64,000 nucleotides of DNA from an uncultured Ruminococcus sp. (GTDB lineage Bacteria; Bacillota; Clostridia; Oscillospirales; Acutalibacteraceae): assembly GCA_905235715.1 (NCBI GenBank), contig CAJONB010000007.1:32835-96834 (forward strand), given 5' to 3'. Below are positions 59,939 to 64,000 of this stretch, piece after piece. The notes beneath the pieces are model-generated. The model saw only the letters and a program-made list of their open reading frames with translations. It was not told where the DNA came from and ran no database searches. Each line of letters starts with the position of its first letter. Within the stretch, counting starts at the first letter, position 1. The translations under genes and the position numbers were made by a program.

Positions 59939-61729
59939 ATGATTAATGTTATCGTTCAAATGATTACCGGTATGGTGCTGTTTTTATACGGCATGTCGGT
60001 CATGAGCGACGCACTGGAGCGCGCTGCGGGTCCCAAAATGGAGCTGATGCTTTCCAAGCTGACCAGTAGCTCTGTGAAGAGCGTTGCACTGGGTACCGGC
60101 GTTACTGCGGTTATTCAGTCGTCTTCCGCCACATCAATCATGGCGGTTGGCTTTGTCAATTCCGGCGTTATGAAGCTGCGCCAGGCGATCGGCATCATTT
60201 TAGGCGCGATTCTGGGTACCAGCATTACGGGCTGGATTGTTGCTCTCTCCGAGGTAGGAGGGGACAGCGGCTGGCTTGCGCTGCTCTCAACAGATACGAT
60301 TACTTGTGTTTTTGCTTTAATCGGCGTCTTCCTGCACTCCTTTTCCAAAAAGCACATTGCCATCGCTGATATCCTCCTTGGATTCACGGTTCTGATGGTC
60401 GGAATCGGTATGATGAGCGGTTCTGTTGAGCCTTTACAGGATAATCCCGCATTTATTGAAATGCTTACCATGTTTTCCAATCCGTTTCTCGGTATCGTTG
60501 TCGGTGTTCTCTGTACTGCTGTTTTACAGAGCGCGTCGGCTGCCGTCGGTATTTTGCAGGCGCTTTCGCTGTGCGGAGCAATCAACTTTGCTACAGCGTT
60601 TCCGCTGCTTCTGGGTATCCCTATCGGCGCGTCGCTTCCCGTTTTATTTTCGGCTCTGGGAGCGAAAACAGAGGGTAAGCGGGCGGCTATGTCCTATTTG
60701 ATTTTTTCGGTGTTGGGCGCTGTAATCTGCGGCGGGGCTTTCTATGGCTTGAACGCCGTATTCGCTTTCCCGCTGATGGACGTGACGCTGGGTCCCGCAT
60801 CCATTGCGCTTGTCAACACGCTGTTCCGTTTGGTATTCGTGATTATTTTCCTGCCGTGTCTCGGCATCATCGAGAAGCTCGCTTGCTTGTTGGTCAAGGA
60901 CAAGAAGACTGCGGAGGAGTCCGATATTCCGCAGCTTATAGAGCTGGACGAGCGTTTGATTCCGTACCCGGCGCTTGCTTTGGAACAGTGTCAGAGAGCA
61001 ATCAACGATATGGCGAATGCTTCGCGTGAAAGCGTTACACTTTGCTTTAAGGGACTGACGGCTTTCGACGAAGAGCAGCTGAACAAGGTTGAGCAGCTCG
61101 AAAACCTTGCGGATCAATATGAGGATAAAATCGGCACCTATCTGATGAAAATTTCCGGCAATGAGCTGAATTCGGAGGAAAATACGGATGTGTTCAAGTA
61201 TCTGCACGCGCTGTCGGATATTGAGCTGATTACGGATTACGCAAAGGATATTTCCCTGCATTTCCGCAACAACCATGAAACCGGCGACACTTACCCCGAA
61301 GCAGCGGTCTCTGAAATGACCGTTATTCAAAACGCGCTGCAGGAGATGGTTGATACGATGGTCACTTTGTTTACCGGGATGGATAAGGCTGCGGCTGGAA
61401 GAATCGCTGTGCTGGTTGTTGTGATTCAATCGCTTTGTAATAAGGCTGAGTTAAAACAGGTTACGAGAATCCAGTCCGGCGCCTGCAATATGGAGCAGGG
61501 CGCAAGCGTCAACCAGGTTTTGACCGACTACAGTCATATTGCGACGCATTGCTCTAAGATTGCGCTCGCGATGATGGGAATTAACGCCGACAACATCCGT
61601 CAGCATATCAGCGACCATGATTTTGATATCAACAGCAGTCATGCCCGTGACGAAATGGAGGTGTACCGTCAGAAGTACAGCCTCGAGCCGGCAGAGGTAA
61701 CCGCAGGCGGCGAAGCCGCTGAGGAATGA
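59939..61729 (+). CDS. Na/Pi cotransporter family protein with PhoU-like domain
   Basis: This 596-residue membrane protein of the NptA/PNaS family exchanges sodium and phosphate. Each half has a QSSSA-type signature: VIQSSSATS near residue 60 and VLQSASAAVG near 198. After about ten helices a PhoU-like helical domain (from about 340) ends the protein. The start ATG follows CCGGAGG. It stands alone with its own promoter and terminator. Confidence 0.93.
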   Translation: MINVIVQMITGMVLFLYGMSVMSDALERAAGPKMELMLSKLTSSSVKSVALGTGVTAVIQSSSATSIMAVGFVNSGVMKLRQAIGIILGAILGTSITGWIVALSEVGGDSGWLALLSTDTITCVFALIGVFLHSFSKKHIAIADILLGFTVLMVGIGMMSGSVEPLQDNPAFIEMLTMFSNPFLGIVVGVLCTAVLQSASAAVGILQALSLCGAINFATAFPLLLGIPIGASLPVLFSALGAKTEGKRAAMSYLIFSVLGAVICGGAFYGLNAVFAFPLMDVTLGPASIALVNTLFRLVFVIIFLPCLGIIEKLACLLVKDKKTAEESDIPQLIELDERLIPYPALALEQCQRAINDMANASRESVTLCFKGLTAFDEEQLNKVEQLENLADQYEDKIGTYLMKISGNELNSEENTDVFKYLHALSDIELITDYAKDISLHFRNNHETGDTYPEAAVSEMTVIQNALQEMVDTMVTLFTGMDKAAAGRIAVLVVVIQSLCNKAELKQVTRIQSGACNMEQGASVNQVLTDYSHIATHCSKIALAMMGINADNIRQHISDHDFDINSSHARDEMEVYRQKYSLEPAEVTAGGEAAEE

Positions 61730-61749
61730 CGCACTGAATATACAGAAAT

Positions 61750-61785
61750 ATCCCTGCTGCATTTTTGCGGCAGGGATTGCTTTTT
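61750..61785 (+). terminator. terminator of the Na/Pi cotransporter-like gene
   Basis: ATCCCTGC / GCAGGGAT stem with an inner GC pair, followed by TTTTT, about 20 bp after the stop. Confidence 0.9.
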
Positions 61786-61808
61786 GGTTAAAATAATTTG
61801 ATTATATG

Positions 61809-61837
61809 TTGATAAATTTTCCATGATATGTTAATAT
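61809..61837 (+). promoter_or_regulatory. promoter of the dockerin transglutaminase-like gene
   Basis: TTGATA (61809-61814), 17 bp, TAATAT (61832-61837). Confidence 0.7.
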
Positions 61838-61881
61838 AAAAATAAAGGTAGAGCCTGATGATAACGGAAAGGGTGTATTGC

Positions 61882-63621
61882 ATGAAAATTAAAAAGGGTA
61901 TGTTAAAAGCAGCGGCTGCGGTACTGTGTATTGTTTTGCTGATTTCATCCGCCTGTATATCAGTTTTGGCTGCGGAAAATACGCCCCTCGGCTCTATCGT
62001 TTGGCTTCCGCTGAGCGTGACGTCCGAGAACATAGAGACCGACCCGGATTACCTTACGTACAAGTCTTTTCTTGAGGAAAACAGCGGGGTCGTCAGCGCG
62101 GTTTATGACGGCATTACCTCGTTCAGCAGCAGTATTGACATCAGCGAATATGACGTTTCCCGTGGTGACGCCTCGACGCTGATTCAATTGATGTACCACT
62201 CGTTTCCCGAGCTGTTTTATGTCAGCCGGTATAGCTACAGCTATGAGGATGACAAGCTGTATACGATTTATCCGAAGTATATCGACGGCAATATCGAAGA
62301 GATGAAGCAAGAATTCTTTGCGAGCGCCGAGCACTATTTATCGCTGGTTGACGACAGCATGGATGATTTTACAAAAGCGGTTATCCTCCACGACGCGCTT
62401 GTGCTTGACAGCCGTTATACTCAAGATGACGCTGTATTCTTCGGAAACAATTACACCTATATGGTTGAGGGCTGGGGTACTTGCCAGTATTACAGCGAAT
62501 GTTATGCCTATCTTTTAGCTCAGTGCGGTATCGAAAGCGAGATCATCAATTCCACAGCTATGGGACACGAATGGCTGAAGGTCAAGCTCGACGGCAGCTA
62601 TTATAATATCGACTTAACATGGGACGATCCTATACCCGATAAAGTGGGTAAGGTAAAGCACACGTTTTTCCTTTACAGCGACGCCGCGTTCCAAACAGCG
62701 GATACCGATATTCAGCGCGGCCGTCACTACAATTATCAATCGATTAACAACGCTGACTCTGCTTTTTATGACCGTTTTGATAATCTCCATCATTTTAACA
62801 CAAAGCTTTGCTATGTAGACGGCAACTTTTACGCTATTACTCCGGACGGCAGATTGGTTCGGTACAATCATTCGGACGATTCCATTACCGTATTGGATAC
62901 CTTGGATTTTAATTGGAAAGCAGGCGAAAACTTTGCCTGGAGAGGAAATTATTCTTCTCTCGTCGACTATGACAAAAAGCTGTATTACAACAGTCCTGAC
63001 GCGGTTTATCAGTATGATCCCGCAACACGGAAAACGAAGCTCTTTGCCGAAGGGAACGGAACCGAACCGCTTTACGGCCTGCGAATTATCGACAATCAGC
63101 TATGGGGCGTATATGCTTCCGACCCGACGGTCGGCTACGTTGAGCCGGTCTATCTGAAGGATATTCCGAAGCCGGTTTATACCGTAACGGTTGACAGCGG
63201 CATTATCAACGGAACGGTTGCCGCCGATAAGCAGACTGCCGTTGAGGGAGAGGTCGTTACCCTGACCGTAAGCCCCGGCGAGGGCTTCGAGGCCGTCAGC
63301 GTTACAGCGAATCAAATGCAGGTTATCCCGCGGAACGGCGTATACTCGTTCAGAATGCCGGCTGAAAACGTCGTTGTTTCGGCGGTATTCGAGAACGGTC
63401 ATCATACTTTGCTCGGCGATGTCGACGGCGACGGTAAAGTTACCATTGTAGACGCTACATATATTCAACGTTATCTTGTTGACTTCAAGATGGATTCCTT
63501 CAATGAAGCTGCCGCGGATGTTGACGGCGACGGCGTGGTTACGATCGTTGACGCGACTTTGATTCAGCGTTATCTCGTCGAAATACCTGTCAACTTCCCG
63601 ATCAATCAATACATCAAATAA
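61882..63621 (+). CDS. secreted transglutaminase-like protein with dockerin
   Basis: This 579-residue exported protein starts at the ATG at 61882 behind AAAGGG. The order is signal peptide, a helical region, and a transglutaminase/papain-like core with plausible triad Cys201 (GTCQYYSEC), His229 (MGHEW) and Asp244 (DLTWDDP). A beta-rich region follows, then a divergent InlB B-repeat-like segment (about 430-505, TVTVDSGIINGTV), and a C-terminal dockerin from about 512 with two calcium loops (GDVDGDGKVT and ADVDGDGVVT). It would dock onto a cohesin scaffold; the enzymatic role is unknown. It resembles the core of the lipoprotein at 5084. Confidence 0.88.
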   Translation: MKIKKGMLKAAAAVLCIVLLISSACISVLAAENTPLGSIVWLPLSVTSENIETDPDYLTYKSFLEENSGVVSAVYDGITSFSSSIDISEYDVSRGDASTLIQLMYHSFPELFYVSRYSYSYEDDKLYTIYPKYIDGNIEEMKQEFFASAEHYLSLVDDSMDDFTKAVILHDALVLDSRYTQDDAVFFGNNYTYMVEGWGTCQYYSECYAYLLAQCGIESEIINSTAMGHEWLKVKLDGSYYNIDLTWDDPIPDKVGKVKHTFFLYSDAAFQTADTDIQRGRHYNYQSINNADSAFYDRFDNLHHFNTKLCYVDGNFYAITPDGRLVRYNHSDDSITVLDTLDFNWKAGENFAWRGNYSSLVDYDKKLYYNSPDAVYQYDPATRKTKLFAEGNGTEPLYGLRIIDNQLWGVYASDPTVGYVEPVYLKDIPKPVYTVTVDSGIINGTVAADKQTAVEGEVVTLTVSPGEGFEAVSVTANQMQVIPRNGVYSFRMPAENVVVSAVFENGHHTLLGDVDGDGKVTIVDATYIQRYLVDFKMDSFNEAAADVDGDGVVTIVDATLIQRYLVEIPVNFPINQYIK

Positions 63622-64000
63622 GAAATCATTAAAATCATTCTTTCTGTCGGTGACAGTTAAAACAAACGCTATTCTTTGCGATTCTATTTCAATAATGATA
63701 TACTGATTGTTTTAGTCTTACTGATAGAATCATGATATGGACGTAAAGATGTGCTGTCGATAAAGTAAGGTCATCTCCATTTACCGGCAGCACATCTTCA
63801 GTTTTGTATTCAAATTACAAATATCATCTTGCAAAAATGTTTTAGCACACAACCGCCTCTTTGAACAGCCAATCTTAGGGGCGGTTTCTTGCGGAAGAAC
63901 GCCGCATATATTGAAAAGGAAACGAGTCCCCTCCGGCTTTGTTTCTGAATATCATACGATACGAGGCGGAAGAAAAAATGCTTTTCTTCCCAATGTCATT
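63622..64000. other. 379-bp gene-free stretch to the window end
   Basis: It holds a strong hairpin at 63746-63798 (terminator) and a second at 63851-63886 (AACCGCC / GGCGGTT). No coding frame is supported. Between 63640 and 63740 the sequence is AT-rich with nothing recognisable. Confidence 0.7.
63746..63798 (+). terminator. long hairpin, probable terminator of the dockerin gene
   Basis: AAGATGTGCTG / CAGCACATCTT form a long stem with a large loop that can pair further (TAAA / TTTA). It lies about 125 bp after the stop, with a T-rich stretch after it. Confidence 0.65.

Overview
The window looks like the chromosome of a starch-degrading, Gram-positive gut Firmicute of the Ruminococcus/Oscillospiraceae type. 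Support for this: dockerin modules on a secreted GH13 pullulanase-like enzyme and on a second secreted protein, the glgC/glgD pair, RNase Y, RNase M5, RemA, the rlmN-PP2C-PASTA kinase-rsgA string, and consensus sigma-A promoters (TTGACA-17-TATAAT). No rRNA, tRNA, CRISPR array or prophage was seen. The species is not identified.

Layout. 1-7116: a + strand housekeeping run (end of alr, polA, low-molecular-weight phosphatase, rimI, tsaD, a transglutaminase-like lipoprotein, ruvX, a DUF896 protein), closed by a strong terminator. 7389-11692: - strand O-antigen-ligase-like protein, then a zinc/cadmium P-type ATPase with its ArsR regulator and a visible operator. 11848-13260: a HAD phosphatase and an acyl-ACP thioesterase. 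13342-19290: a - strand glycogen operon, glgB-glgC-glgD-glgA in transcription order. 19892-24866: rny with a long leader, a radical SAM protein, a small DUF protein, the relic of an ABC exporter and an unknown protein. 25137-29192: the large dockerin amylase. 29333-32399: a four-gene cassette of PqqD-like, S24/S26 peptidase-like, HPr-kinase-like and ABC exporter genes. 32551-56414: a dense + strand core run covering ribosomal protein L32, Der, PlsY, D,D-carboxypeptidase, ComEC-like, HolA, RNase M5, RemA, Gmk, RpoZ, PriA, Def, Fmt, RsmB, RlmN, PP2C, PASTA kinase and RsgA; yebC is the one - strand gene in it. 56415-59830: an AT-rich accessory island with duplicated flanks. 59939-63621: a Na/Pi cotransporter-like protein and a dockerin-bearing transglutaminase-like protein.

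How the parts fit. Extracellular enzymes with dockerins would degrade starch on a cohesin scaffold encoded elsewhere, and the glg operon would store the glucose as glycogen (inference). The core run is ordinary translation, replication and envelope maintenance.

Odd points. Three otherwise conserved genes (tsaD, the ABC exporter, rsgA) carry single frameshifts as read, which may be assembly errors. An ABC-2 exporter has been reduced to three joined pieces. The best candidates for something undescribed are the PqqD/S26/HPrK-like/ABC cassette, which has no visible precursor peptide and a kinase-like protein without a P-loop, and the AT-rich island, where two unrelated cargos sit between near-identical upstream (88 bp) and terminator repeats next to a candidate small RNA.
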